64,000 nt of DNA from Acinetobacter sp. Ac_5812 (GTDB lineage: Bacteria > Pseudomonadota > Gammaproteobacteria > Pseudomonadales > Moraxellaceae). The notes below the pieces were generated by a model. That model was given only the letters and a program-made list of their open reading frames with translations, was not told the origin of the DNA and did not search any database. The translations under genes were made by a program, and so were the position numbers. The stretch lies in assembly GCF_013072695.1 (NCBI RefSeq), contig NZ_LXUK01000012.1, positions 310,546 to 374,545 of the forward strand, read 5' to 3'. Positions 43,952 through 53,350 of this stretch are shown here, piece by piece. The first letter of the stretch is position 1, and the number at the start of each line of letters is the position of its first letter.

Positions 43952-45919
43952 ATGTCTAAAAAATTAACGCATGTCCTTTTAATAGGAGTCGGTTTATTTT
44001 CATCAACTTGGGTTGTGGCAGCGGTTAAAGAATATGATTTAACAATCGCTGAGCAAACGGTGAATATCACAGGTAAGCCTTTAAAACGAATTACGGTCAA
44101 CGGGAAATTTGTTGCACCTCTTCTTGAATTTGAGGAAGGTGATGATGCTATTATTCGTGTCCATAACAAGCTAAAAAAACAAGATTCTTCTATTCATTGG
44201 CATGGTTTAATTTTACCGGGCATCATGGATGGCGTACCCGGATTTAATCAGTTTGATGGTATTGCCCCTAGTAAGACCTATGAATATAAGTTTAAGGTAC
44301 GCCAAAATGGTACCTATTGGTATCATTCGCATAGTAAAGGTCAAGAGCAAGAGGGCTTGTATGGTCCGTTAGTCATTTACCCAAAAAATAGGACACCTTT
44401 AACTGTAGCTGAGAAAACAGATAAGGATTATGTCGTATTACTTTCAGATTTTCATGATTCAACTAGTGATAAAATCATGAATAATCTAAAGAAAGAAGCT
44501 GACTATTATCAGAACCGTCGTGAAACTGTTTTTGATGTTTTTAAACAAATTAAAAAAGATGGTTTAAAAGCAACATGGCAAGACCGTTCGATGTGGAACC
44601 AGATGCGAATGCTCAAGACAGATATGTCTGATGTGACAAAATATACTTTTTTGATGAATGGTAAGACTCCAGAACAAAATTGGACTGGCAATTTTAAGAT
44701 GGGTGAAAAAGTACGTCTTCGGTTTATTAATGCCTCAGCAATGTCATTCTTTGACGTCAGAATCCCTAACTTGAAAATGATGGTAGTCAGTGCAGATGGG
44801 CAACCAGTGAAACCTGTTCCGGTTGATGAATTCAGAATAGGGACGGCTGAAACGTATGATGTTATTGTAGAACCCAAACAATCAAATTATCAAATTGAAG
44901 CAGAATCAATTGATAGGAGTGGTTTTTCAGTTGGTTCCTTACATGATGAGAATACTCCTCCAATAAATCAAATCAAAATGCCGAAGTCACGTCCTCGTTC
45001 TTTATTAACTATGGAAGATATGGGGATGGGGCATGATATGTCTTCTATGGCGGGCATGAATCACGACATGTCTTCAATGAAAGGCATGGATCATGATATG
45101 TCGTCTATGACAGATAGCTCAAAAGATCAGTCAATGTCTGGAATGAACCATGACATGTCTTCAATGAAAGGTATGGATCACGATATGTCATCTATGACAG
45201 ACAGCTCAAAAGATCAGTCAATGTCTGGAATGAACCATGACATGTCTTCAATGAAAGGTATGGATCACGATATGTCGTCTATGACAGACAGCTCAAAAGA
45301 TCAATCTATGTCAGGTATGAACCATGGCATGCAAATGACTACATCTAATGCACCTACACAAGAAAAGAATGGTGATGTTGTATATGGCTGGGCAAATGCT
45401 TCAACACCTGTTGGTCAAAAAGCACTTCAATATAGTGACTTACAATCTTTAAAGCCTCAACCAGATACTCGTGCCCCTGAACGTGAAATGGAAATCCGTC
45501 TTGGTGGGAACATGGAGCGCTATATTTGGACAATTAATGGTAAGAAGTTTAATGAAACAGAACCATTCAAAGTGAAATACGGGGAACGTATACGCTTGAA
45601 ATTTGTGAATGACAGTATGATGGCTCACCCAATGCACTTGCACGGTATGTTTATGCAGCTTGAAAATGGTCAAGATCCAAGTAATATGCCGAATAAACAT
45701 ACCATCATTGTGCCACCGGGGAAAACAGTTACAACTTTACTTACTGCTGATGAATTAGGTGAATGGGCTATCCACTGCCATTTGTTATATCACATGGCCG
45801 CTGGAATGATGAACAAACTCATTGTGGCAAGTGTAGATAGCAATGATGATGATACGAAAAGTATCGTTGCCCAACCTCAAACTAGCCATGAGGGAGTGAA
45901 TCAACATGCACATCACTAA
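43952..45919 (+). CDS. Multicopper oxidase CopA/PcoA type
   Basis: A 655-residue periplasmic enzyme with a signal peptide. Copper-ligand motifs: SIHWHGLILPGIMDG, WYHSHSKGQ, HPMHLHGMFM and the C-terminal IHCHLLYHMAAGMM (type 1/trinuclear). Oxidises Cu(I) to Cu(II). Between the second and third domains is an insertion (about residues 355-465) of MNHDMSSMKGMDHDMSSM repeats, covering 45058-45318. It overlaps copB by 14 bases. Same family as PcoA; the symbol copA is avoided because the P-type ATPase carries it. Confidence 0.95.
   Translation: MSKKLTHVLLIGVGLFSSTWVVAAVKEYDLTIAEQTVNITGKPLKRITVNGKFVAPLLEFEEGDDAIIRVHNKLKKQDSSIHWHGLILPGIMDGVPGFNQFDGIAPSKTYEYKFKVRQNGTYWYHSHSKGQEQEGLYGPLVIYPKNRTPLTVAEKTDKDYVVLLSDFHDSTSDKIMNNLKKEADYYQNRRETVFDVFKQIKKDGLKATWQDRSMWNQMRMLKTDMSDVTKYTFLMNGKTPEQNWTGNFKMGEKVRLRFINASAMSFFDVRIPNLKMMVVSADGQPVKPVPVDEFRIGTAETYDVIVEPKQSNYQIEAESIDRSGFSVGSLHDENTPPINQIKMPKSRPRSLLTMEDMGMGHDMSSMAGMNHDMSSMKGMDHDMSSMTDSSKDQSMSGMNHDMSSMKGMDHDMSSMTDSSKDQSMSGMNHDMSSMKGMDHDMSSMTDSSKDQSMSGMNHGMQMTTSNAPTQEKNGDVVYGWANASTPVGQKALQYSDLQSLKPQPDTRAPEREMEIRLGGNMERYIWTINGKKFNETEPFKVKYGERIRLKFVNDSMMAHPMHLHGMFMQLENGQDPSNMPNKHTIIVPPGKTVTTLLTADELGEWAIHCHLLYHMAAGMMNKLIVASVDSNDDDTKSIVAQPQTSHEGVNQHAHH
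45058..45318 (+). repeat. In-frame 87-bp tandem repeat encoding Met/His-rich units
   Basis: Three copies of a 29-residue unit (MNHDMSSMKGMDHDMSSM followed by TDSSKDQSMSG), one near-identical at DNA level, then a partial fourth (MNHGMQM). Slippage or unequal crossing over could change the copy number and the copper-binding capacity. Confidence 0.93.
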
Positions 45920-46799
45920 ACAGTTATATTCAAAAACAATTTTATCTGTTGCTTTATTTAGTTTAGCAGGTATGGCATTTGCGAATGATAATTCGACTGA
46001 AAATTTAAATAAGAGTACGTCAAGTATGAATGTGCTTTTAAGAGAATCAGGCGGATTAGGCTATGTTGAACGTAATACTGATCAAAAGTCTTCAAACAGC
46101 AAAGAACTTGAAACTTTAGCTTTTAGCCAAAATCATAAAAAACATTTGAACGAGCATGGTGGGCAAATCTATCAAACAACTAAATTTTCCAATGAGTGGA
46201 TAGTTGATAAAGATGGAAAGGGCAGCTTAGGTTCGAGTTTCGAGGCATTGATTGGAACAGATGAAAATCGAATGTTTGTTGAAGCTAATATGAATAAAGC
46301 GGAGAGTAATGACCCCAAATATGATGTATCAGCTCTTTACAGTAGAAATGTTGCAGCATTTTGGGATGTACAAGCTGGGGTAAGGTATAGTGAGGACAAA
46401 AATAACCGTAATAGTAATCGCATTGATGGCGTTATTGGATTATTAGGTCTTGCTCCTTATTTCTTTGAGACAAAAGCTTATCTTTATGGTGGTGAAAATA
46501 ATTTTTGGGGAGCCAGTTTTGAGTTTGATCGAGATCTATTACTCACTCAAAAGCTAATTACTCAGCCATATATTGCAGCAGATATTGTGCTTAATGATAA
46601 TTCAGATTTTGCTGCAAAGTCAGGTTTGTCTGAGTTAAAGACAGGTATAAAAACTCGTTACGAGATTAATAAGCGTATCAGACCATTTGTTGATGTCGCT
46701 TATCAATATGAAAAAGGGCAGAAATTAACGACTTTTCAAGAAGCTACAGATTCTGAAAAAGGGTGGTTATACGGGGCAGGTATTGAATTAGTTTTCTAA
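45906..46799 (+). CDS. copB: Outer-membrane copper resistance protein CopB
   Basis: A 297-residue protein with a signal peptide (cleavage near MAFA-ND) and a beta-barrel-like body, ending in a Phe (GIELVF) as outer-membrane proteins do. It resembles PcoB/CopB but its N-terminal Met/His-rich segment is short. It starts inside the 3' end of the oxidase gene. Sequesters copper in the outer membrane. Confidence 0.88.
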   Translation: MHITKQLYSKTILSVALFSLAGMAFANDNSTENLNKSTSSMNVLLRESGGLGYVERNTDQKSSNSKELETLAFSQNHKKHLNEHGGQIYQTTKFSNEWIVDKDGKGSLGSSFEALIGTDENRMFVEANMNKAESNDPKYDVSALYSRNVAAFWDVQAGVRYSEDKNNRNSNRIDGVIGLLGLAPYFFETKAYLYGGENNFWGASFEFDRDLLLTQKLITQPYIAADIVLNDNSDFAAKSGLSELKTGIKTRYEINKRIRPFVDVAYQYEKGQKLTTFQEATDSEKGWLYGAGIELVF

Positions 46800-46840
46800 A
46801 TATTTCATTAAGAATGAATAATGGTGATATTCCATTGTTC

Positions 46841-46948
46841 ATTAGACCTCTTGCAAAAGTCAAAAAATAATCAGATGTAAGTATTGATTTTATTAAGTTT
46901 GATCAATTCTAAAATCATTGAAAATAGCACTTACGCAAGAGGTCTAAT
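46841..46948. mobile_element. MITE-like element with 14-bp terminal inverted repeats
   Basis: 108 bases bounded by ATTAGACCTCTTGC and its exact complement GCAAGAGGTCTAAT, no open frame. The size and ends fit a miniature inverted-repeat element mobilised by a full-length IS elsewhere. It lies after copB and before the MerR gene. Confidence 0.7.
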
Positions 46949-46953
46949 CTTAA

Positions 46954-47358
46954 TTATTTTAAACTTACGGATAACCCTTCAAGTACTTTACAAGAGTTAA
47001 TTTCCAAAAAACCAGAGCATTTACTTCTTAAATCAGAAAGTTGTTGCTTAAGCTGAATCTGTTTTTGGATATTTTGTTCTAATTGATGAATATGTTTATC
47101 AACTAAGATGTTAATAGAATTACAGTTTCCACAAGGTTTGTCTTTGTATGCTAATAAAATTTTAATTTCGTCCAAGCTCATATTCAAAGTTCGGCAATTA
47201 AGAATAAATAGAAGCCGCTCTAAGTGGTCCTTGTTATAAAGTCGATAATTAGCTTCCGAACGATTAGGGGCTAGTAATAAAGCTTCTTTTTCATAAAACC
47301 GTATTGTAACAACAGGGCAACCAGATAGCTGGGATAATTCACCAATTTTTAAGTTCAT
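46954..47358 (-). CDS. MerR-family metal regulator of the CadR/PbrR type
   Basis: A 134-residue MerR regulator: helix-turn-helix IGELSQLSGCPVVTIRFYEKEALL, dimer coil, and a metal-binding loop with CGNCNSIN near residue 78 and SKCSGF at 112. This Cys pattern fits Cd(II)/Pb(II)-responsive regulators. It is divergent from the CDF gene and should activate it by bending the spacer in the 66-base region between. No gene symbol is given because Cd and Pb types cannot be told apart. Confidence 0.88.
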   Translation of the reverse strand: MNLKIGELSQLSGCPVVTIRFYEKEALLLAPNRSEANYRLYNKDHLERLLFILNCRTLNMSLDEIKILLAYKDKPCGNCNSINILVDKHIHQLEQNIQKQIQLKQQLSDLRSKCSGFLEINSCKVLEGLSVSLK

Positions 47359-47424
47359 TTCAAGTCACCTAATCTATTGACTCTATAGTAGCTATAGGGA
47401 TTTTAATATGCAATACGTGAAGAT

Positions 47425-48723
47425 ATGACTATAGGCACATCAATGAGTGGTTGCGGTTGTAATCAAGAAAGTTCTTGTGAAGACACTAAGCAAAAACAAA
47501 ATGAATCAAAAACAGATTCTTGTAAAATTAAAGATTTAGCTACAGAAGAAAGTGAAAGTTCTTGTTGCGATAATGAGGTACAGCAAGAACCTAACCCTGA
47601 TGAAAAAGATTCATGCGGTAGTAAGCAGTCGAATTCATGCTGTGGTTCAGATTCGATAACTTCACCTGAAAAGATTAGGGGGAGTGAAGATACAGCGACT
47701 TTCATCAGTGACTATAGCATCCCGAAAATGGATTGTTCCGCAGAGGAACAAATGGTTCGGATGACTTTATCTTCATTGGTAGATGTTAATAGCTTGGTTT
47801 TTGATTTGCCGAACCGGAACCTAAAAGTTCTGCATAATGGTGAAAGTAATGAAATCACTGCAAAACTTGAAGCTCTTGGATTTGGGGCAAAATTAAATAA
47901 AACTGAAGCTTATGAAAATAAAGAGCAAGCACAAGAAGCTAGTACTTTTCTGATTCCGAAGATGGATTGTTCGGCAGAAGAGCAAATGGTAAGAATGGCA
48001 CTTTCTCCCTTGCATGAAGTTAAAGGTTTATCTTTTGATTTGGCACAAAGACGGTTAGTTGTTTTCCATACCAATGGGATTAATGAAATTACCACAAAAC
48101 TTGAAGCCCTTGGCTTTGGTGCAAGGCTTGTGGAAACGGTAAAAGCTACGGAGGAATTGCCTGAAGCACCTGATCCAACTAAGCAGGCGGAAGTCCTAAA
48201 ATTATTACTAACGATTAATGGTGTTCTTTTTTTTATTGAGTTCATAAGCGGAATCATAGCCGCATCGACGGGGCTTATTGCGGACTCTCTTGATATGTTT
48301 GCTGATGCAGCCGTTTACGGTATAGCACTTTACGCGGTAGGGAAAGCGGCTAAATACCAATTAAAAGCAGCTCATTTTGCAGGATGGATTCAACTTTTAT
48401 TAGCTTTGATCGTTATTATTGATGTTGTCAGACGTTTCATGTTCGGTAGTGAACCAGAGTCAGATTTGATGATCATTATTGGCTTCTTAGCACTTATTGC
48501 CAATGTGACGTGCTTGTATCTCATTTCTGGGCATAAAGACGGCGGAGCCCATATGAAAGCGAGTTGGATCTTTTCAGCTAATGACGTAATAGTAAATATG
48601 GGGGTTATTTTAGCAGGCGTACTTGTCGCATGGACTGGTTCAGCTTACCCGGATTTGATTATTGGTATTCTTGTTTCACTGTTTGTACTGAATGGCGCTC
48701 GAAAAATTTTGGCGTTGAAATAG
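47425..48723 (+). CDS. HMA-HMA-CDF fusion metal transporter
   Basis: A 432-residue protein. Residues 1-85 are Cys-rich (SCCDNEVQ, SNSCCGSDS). Two similar ferredoxin-like HMA-type domains follow (about 95-160 and 175-245), each with PKMDCSAEEQMVRM, i.e. a single Cys rather than CXXC. The last 180 residues are a cation diffusion facilitator (LIADSLDMFADAAVYGIALYAVG) with six helices. It would efflux divalent metals such as Zn, Cd or Pb. Starts 66 bases from the divergent MerR gene. An alternative ATG is at 47443. Confidence 0.85.
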   Translation: MTIGTSMSGCGCNQESSCEDTKQKQNESKTDSCKIKDLATEESESSCCDNEVQQEPNPDEKDSCGSKQSNSCCGSDSITSPEKIRGSEDTATFISDYSIPKMDCSAEEQMVRMTLSSLVDVNSLVFDLPNRNLKVLHNGESNEITAKLEALGFGAKLNKTEAYENKEQAQEASTFLIPKMDCSAEEQMVRMALSPLHEVKGLSFDLAQRRLVVFHTNGINEITTKLEALGFGARLVETVKATEELPEAPDPTKQAEVLKLLLTINGVLFFIEFISGIIAASTGLIADSLDMFADAAVYGIALYAVGKAAKYQLKAAHFAGWIQLLLALIVIIDVVRRFMFGSEPESDLMIIIGFLALIANVTCLYLISGHKDGGAHMKASWIFSANDVIVNMGVILAGVLVAWTGSAYPDLIIGILVSLFVLNGARKILALK

Positions 48724-48733
48724 GGTGCAGACA

Positions 48734-48991
48734 ATGAATTTATTTCAAGTAAAGCAAGATCAGACTGTAAAAATTATTGATCTTAAAAAGGGTGAACAGT
48801 ATCAAGATAAAAATGATCCTGTTCTGGAGCGTTTAGAACTGCTGGGCTTTAGAGTAGGTGAATCCTTACAAGTGCTTGCGAAAGGGCTTTTTGGTGGTGA
48901 TCCTGTGTTGGTTCAAATCGAAACCTCACGTTTCGCCTTAAGAAAAAATGAAGCAGAACGAATTTTTGTAGAGATTACCAATGGAAACTAA
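48734..48991 (+). CDS. feoA: FeoA-like small protein
   Basis: An 85-residue SH3-like protein from ATG 48734 (AGGG upstream; GTG at 48725 is also possible). LLGFRVGESLQVLAKGLFGGDPV matches FeoA. It supports FeoB. It overlaps the feoB start by 11 bases and follows the CDF gene by 10 bases. Confidence 0.87.
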   Translation: MNLFQVKQDQTVKIIDLKKGEQYQDKNDPVLERLELLGFRVGESLQVLAKGLFGGDPVLVQIETSRFALRKNEAERIFVEITNGN

Positions 48992-50819
48992 AAATATTGC
49001 ACTTGTTGGTAATCCTAATTGCGGTAAAACATCACTTTTTAACACCCTCACAGGGACTCGTCAAAAAGTTGCAAATTATGCTGGGGTAACGGTAGAACGG
49101 AAAGAGGGATTTTTTAAACTACCTTCTGGTGATACCGTTCGAGTATTGGATTTGCCTGGGACTTACAGTTTAAAGCCAAGTAGTTTAGATGAAGAAGTAA
49201 CTAGAGCAGTCTGTTTTGGCGAGTTAAAAGGTGAAGTTATACCTGATATTTTTGTATGTGTTGTGGATGCTACGAATCTTCATCTTCATTTAAGTCTTGT
49301 ACTTGAAGTCAGAGCTTTAAACAGACCAATGTTACTTGTTCTTAACATGATGGATGAGGTTAGAAAACGTGGTATCTCGATTGACACATCAAAATTATCT
49401 CAGCTCTTAGGTATTCCTGTTGTTGAATCGATAGCTGTAAAGACAAAAGGGATTCAGGGTTTATTAACTCAGTTAGACCAAAAAAATTTGTTTGTTGCCC
49501 CTTATCATTCTGATCTGAGTCACTTTGACCAAATCAAATATATTACAAAACAAGTCATCTTGAAAAATGATAATGGTGATAAACGAACGGCTTTCTTGGA
49601 CAAAATGTTCTTACATCCAGTTTTTGGATTATTAATATTGACCTTTACCATGTTTGTAATGTTTCAGGCTGTCTTTATTTGGGCTCAACCATTAATTTCC
49701 TTTGTTGAGGATTCGATTTCATGGTTTGGTGGGGCGATAGGACCTCTGATCACTCATCCACTTTTAAGAAGTTTGGTCGTTGATGGTGTAATTGCAGGTG
49801 CTGGTAGTGTACTCGCGTACATGCCTCAAATTCTGATCTTATTTTTCTTTATTTTAATTTTAGAAGAATCGGGATACTTACCTAGAGCTGCTTTTTTGTT
49901 AGATAAGCTGATGTCTAAAGCTGGTTTAAGTGGGCGTTCATTTATTCCACTACTTTCAAGCTTTGCTTGTGCAATTCCCGGAGTCATGGCGACTAGAAGT
50001 ATTAGCTCTGAAAGAGATCGTTTAGCAACGATTATGATTGCACCTTTGATGACGTGTTCTGCACGATTACCTGTATATGCTTTGCTGATCGCTGCATTCA
50101 TTCCAAACAAGTTGGTTTATGGTTGGCTCAGTTTACAAGGTCTAGTTCTGTTCGGGCTTTACATGTCAGGAATCGTATCCGCTTTATTGGTTTCTTTATT
50201 CCTAAAATTAGTAAGAAAAGATAAAACTGAAAGTATTTTCATTTTTGAATTACCTACATACCGTATTCCAGATGTTCGAAATGTAGCTTTGGGGCTTTAT
50301 GATAGAGCGACTATATTCTTAAAAAGAGTCGGTGGAATTATTGTCGCACTGTCTATTCTATTATGGTTCTTGGTAACGTTCCCATTACCACCCGATAACC
50401 CAACAATGCCACCAATCAATTACAGTATAGCTGGGCAGTTAGGGCATTTGATTCATCCAATATTTGCTCCGATTGGATTTACTTGGGAAATTTGCATTGC
50501 TTTGATTCCTGCAATGGCAGCTCGTGAAGTGATTATTGCTGCATTAGGCGTGATTTATGCAATGTCTGGCGATGAGGATGCAGTTACCCAAACTCTATTA
50601 TCTCAAATATCAGGTCCTGATGGATGGGGATTAGCAACAGGTATGTCACTATTGGTTTGGTTTATTTTTGCCCCACATTGTTTAGCGACATTAGCGACGA
50701 TCCGAAGAGAAACAGGGAGTTGGAAACAACCAACCATAATGGCTGTTTATCTCTTTTCGTTGGCTTATCTATTCGCTTTTATCACTTATCAAGTTGTTAG
50801 TCGTTTAACGGTTAATTAA
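48981..50819 (+). CDS. feoB: FeoB-type ferrous iron (or other divalent metal) transporter
   Basis: A 612-residue protein with an N-terminal GTPase (G1 GNPNCGKTSLF, G3 DLPGTYSL, G4 NMMD) and membrane parts with two Gate motifs (AGSVLAYMPQILILFFFILILEE ... CSARLPVYALL). It is shorter than E. coli FeoB (773). In this cluster, together with a CDF pump and LspA under a MerR regulator, the family is associated with lead/cadmium response (pbr-like) as well as iron uptake; the substrate here is unresolved. Confidence 0.88.
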   Translation: METKNIALVGNPNCGKTSLFNTLTGTRQKVANYAGVTVERKEGFFKLPSGDTVRVLDLPGTYSLKPSSLDEEVTRAVCFGELKGEVIPDIFVCVVDATNLHLHLSLVLEVRALNRPMLLVLNMMDEVRKRGISIDTSKLSQLLGIPVVESIAVKTKGIQGLLTQLDQKNLFVAPYHSDLSHFDQIKYITKQVILKNDNGDKRTAFLDKMFLHPVFGLLILTFTMFVMFQAVFIWAQPLISFVEDSISWFGGAIGPLITHPLLRSLVVDGVIAGAGSVLAYMPQILILFFFILILEESGYLPRAAFLLDKLMSKAGLSGRSFIPLLSSFACAIPGVMATRSISSERDRLATIMIAPLMTCSARLPVYALLIAAFIPNKLVYGWLSLQGLVLFGLYMSGIVSALLVSLFLKLVRKDKTESIFIFELPTYRIPDVRNVALGLYDRATIFLKRVGGIIVALSILLWFLVTFPLPPDNPTMPPINYSIAGQLGHLIHPIFAPIGFTWEICIALIPAMAAREVIIAALGVIYAMSGDEDAVTQTLLSQISGPDGWGLATGMSLLVWFIFAPHCLATLATIRRETGSWKQPTIMAVYLFSLAYLFAFITYQVVSRLTVN

Positions 50820-50870
50820 AGATGAGTATGACTGAAATCACGTCACAAATAGTGGTAAAGCGAGAGAAGT

Positions 50871-51482
50871 ATGCCTAATACTCTACAAATGAATTCAACC
50901 AAAAAAATGTTTCAGTTTTATCCTCGCAATTTATTTTGGCTTGGGCTTTCCGTTCTTGCCATTGTTTTGGATCAATGGACAAAATGGATTGCCTTAGAAA
51001 AAATTTCTCACATAGATTTACCATGTCAGGATGGCGTAGAAAAAATTTGTGCTTATTCTGATTCTATTCAGGTCATTCCACAAATTCTTGATTGGACATT
51101 GGCATATAACCACGGCGCAGCGTTTAGCTTCTTATCTGATGCAGGTGGTTGGCAACGTTATTTGTTTACAGGTTTAGCTGGTATCTTTTCCCTGATCTTT
51201 ATTTTTTGGCTGATGCGTATCCCAAAGAAATTAGTCATTTTACCTATTGCTATTTCGCTGATTTTAGGTGGTGCGATAGGTAATTTAATTAATCGAATGG
51301 TTTTGGGCTATGTGGTTGATTTTATACATATCTACTATGAGAAAATTTGGAGTTTTCCAGTATTTAATTTAGCAGATTGTTCGATTACTTTAGGCGTGAT
51401 TTTTTTGCTGATTGATACGTTTTTTTTGGAAAAGAAGCGTAACCAAAGCACGGAGATGAACATGGTTAGCATTTTGAAGTAA
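50871..51482 (+). CDS. lspA: Signal peptidase II (prolipoprotein signal peptidase)
   Basis: A 203-residue membrane protein with the LspA signatures LDQWTKWIAL, YNHGAAFSFL, and the catalytic Asp motifs NRMVLGYVVDFIHI and FNLADCSITLG. It processes lipoproteins. A second, island-borne lspA next to heavy-metal transport genes is characteristic of pbr-type operons. Start at ATG 50871. Confidence 0.9.
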   Translation: MPNTLQMNSTKKMFQFYPRNLFWLGLSVLAIVLDQWTKWIALEKISHIDLPCQDGVEKICAYSDSIQVIPQILDWTLAYNHGAAFSFLSDAGGWQRYLFTGLAGIFSLIFIFWLMRIPKKLVILPIAISLILGGAIGNLINRMVLGYVVDFIHIYYEKIWSFPVFNLADCSITLGVIFLLIDTFFLEKKRNQSTEMNMVSILK

Positions 51483-51560
51483 TCGCTTATATTAATTAGG
51501 GGTTGTTATTTCGCTAAGAATCTGTAAAACTGAAAAAGCTTAAATTTTGGTCATGACATT

Positions 51561-51965
51561 ATGCACTGGTTAAAAACATGCCTTTCGCTGTTTTTATCAT
51601 TTGCTATCCTCATCGTAGGATCGGCAGCAGCAGCTGCATCTGTACATAGTCCATGTTTAATGTCATCTCAAGATATGCAATCTATGCAAATGATGAATTC
51701 TGAAGATCATGAAAAAGCAAGTGCTATGCACATGGATTGTATGAAAGCTGAAGTAAAGATTAAGAAGCAATTACATGATCCATCATGTATGTCTAAGCAA
51801 GATTGTATTATGTCATTTTCTAAAATTGCATATACATCTACAGCACTAGGTGTTTTGCAATCTATGGTTTCTTCCCCTGTGGAACAGTCTGCTTTTTCTC
51901 CATTAAATCAAAATTTCACCTCATCTGATCCTTCCAATTTATGGAAACCCCCACGCTCTAATTAA
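51561..51965 (+). CDS. Met/Cys/His-rich secreted protein upstream of cus
   Basis: A 134-residue protein with a signal peptide (MHWLKTCLSLFLSFAILIVGSAAAAA) and a copper-binding-like mature part rich in Met, Cys and His (MSSQDMQSMQMMNSEDHEKASAMHMDCM, CMSKQDCIMSF). It resembles CopL/DUF2946-type proteins. It sits 80 bases before cusC in the same direction. Confidence 0.7.
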   Translation: MHWLKTCLSLFLSFAILIVGSAAAAASVHSPCLMSSQDMQSMQMMNSEDHEKASAMHMDCMKAEVKIKKQLHDPSCMSKQDCIMSFSKIAYTSTALGVLQSMVSSPVEQSAFSPLNQNFTSSDPSNLWKPPRSN

Positions 51966-52045
51966 TTTGATGACTAATCATCATTCATAGAGTTTTCTAT
52001 GGATGTTCTGCACGTGCGCGTGTACATCATTTTAGAGCTAAAAAT

Positions 52046-53350
52046 ATGAACTTTAATAAAGAAAAACTGTCCCTAAAATGGGGTGGATGCTCAATTGTGA
52101 CGATCTGTTTTTTCTTGAGTTATGGTCATGCTTATGCCCAGCCATTGACTTTGGATACAGCGTTGAAGCTTGCTGAGCAATATGCACCTACTCTAAGAGC
52201 TAATAGCGCTCAGATTGAAGGCGCTGAGAATATGGTTTCAGCCTCTGGTATCTTACCCAATCCTAAACTGTTTGTGGGCCTCGATAACTACCCTGTATCA
52301 GGTGATGCTGCATGGTCTGTCACACAAGAGGGGATGACGATGCAAAAGATTGGCATCATGCAAGATTTTCCAAATCGTGCCAAAAGATTAGCTGAAGTTG
52401 AATTAGCAAAAGCTGAATTGGGTTCAGCAAATGCTCAAACAGAAATTCTGCGAATTGAGTTACGTCAAAAAGTAGCATCGGCATGGCTTAAACGTTTTTA
52501 TCTTGAGCGTAAACTGGCGTTATATGATGACCTTCTTTCAGAAAATGGATTGCTATCCCAGATTACACAAACACAGGTTGCGTCTGGTCGAACCATGGTT
52601 GCTAATACAATTTCCCCTAGGCTGGACAAAACTATTTTACTTGATCAAAAAGATGATTTGCTTCGAGATATAAATAAGGCAAAACTAGAATTACACCGAT
52701 TAATCAGTGAGGACTCTAGTGGTACAACTGAAATAGAAAGTTTGCCTACCCAAGAACCTATAATTAATTTTGATACATCACGTTTATATCATCATCTGCA
52801 TCAACACCCTGAACTAAAAGCATTCCAAGCAGAAAAGCAAACTGTTGAAGCAAAGCTTAAGCAAGCCCAAGCCCTTCAAAAACCAGATTGGGGTATTGAG
52901 CTTGCCTATCAGCATCGTGCTCCTGAATTTGGAGATATGATTGGTGTACAACTGACAACAGAACTACCAATATTTTCAAAAAAACGTAGTGGTCCGCTCA
53001 TTCAGGCAGCATTAGCTGAACAAAATCGGATTACAGCAGATCAGGAGATAAAATACCGCGACCATCTCACCATGTTAGATGAGGGGCTGTCGGATTTAAA
53101 AGCTCTTGAAAGACAAATCCAACGTACCGTTCAAAGTACACTTCCTTTGGCTAAAGAAAAAGTAACTTTACAGTTAGCAAGTTATCAGGCTGGTAAAGCC
53201 AATTTGTCAGATGTCATTGAGACACGACAAGCATTACTAAATCAGCGATTACGTCTCATCGATTTACAACAACAGCAAGCAATTATCAAAGCCCAGCTCT
53301 ATTTTTCTTTTGTAGAACCCACCTTAAACCATGCTGAGGAGTCAAGATAA
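52046..53350 (+). CDS. cusC: Outer-membrane efflux protein CusC (TolC family)
   Basis: A 434-residue TolC-like protein (LTLDTALKLAEQYAPTLR, then two alpha-helical repeats, VKLQLASYQAGKANLSDVIETR). Outer-membrane channel of the CusCBA copper/silver pump. Its stop overlaps the cusB start by one base. Short signal peptide at the start. Confidence 0.9.
   Translation: MNFNKEKLSLKWGGCSIVTICFFLSYGHAYAQPLTLDTALKLAEQYAPTLRANSAQIEGAENMVSASGILPNPKLFVGLDNYPVSGDAAWSVTQEGMTMQKIGIMQDFPNRAKRLAEVELAKAELGSANAQTEILRIELRQKVASAWLKRFYLERKLALYDDLLSENGLLSQITQTQVASGRTMVANTISPRLDKTILLDQKDDLLRDINKAKLELHRLISEDSSGTTEIESLPTQEPIINFDTSRLYHHLHQHPELKAFQAEKQTVEAKLKQAQALQKPDWGIELAYQHRAPEFGDMIGVQLTTELPIFSKKRSGPLIQAALAEQNRITADQEIKYRDHLTMLDEGLSDLKALERQIQRTVQSTLPLAKEKVTLQLASYQAGKANLSDVIETRQALLNQRLRLIDLQQQQAIIKAQLYFSFVEPTLNHAEESR

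Noticed and set aside
45058..45318. Possible CRISPR or insertion
   Set aside because: The repeat is in frame within a gene and encodes a Met/His-rich segment.
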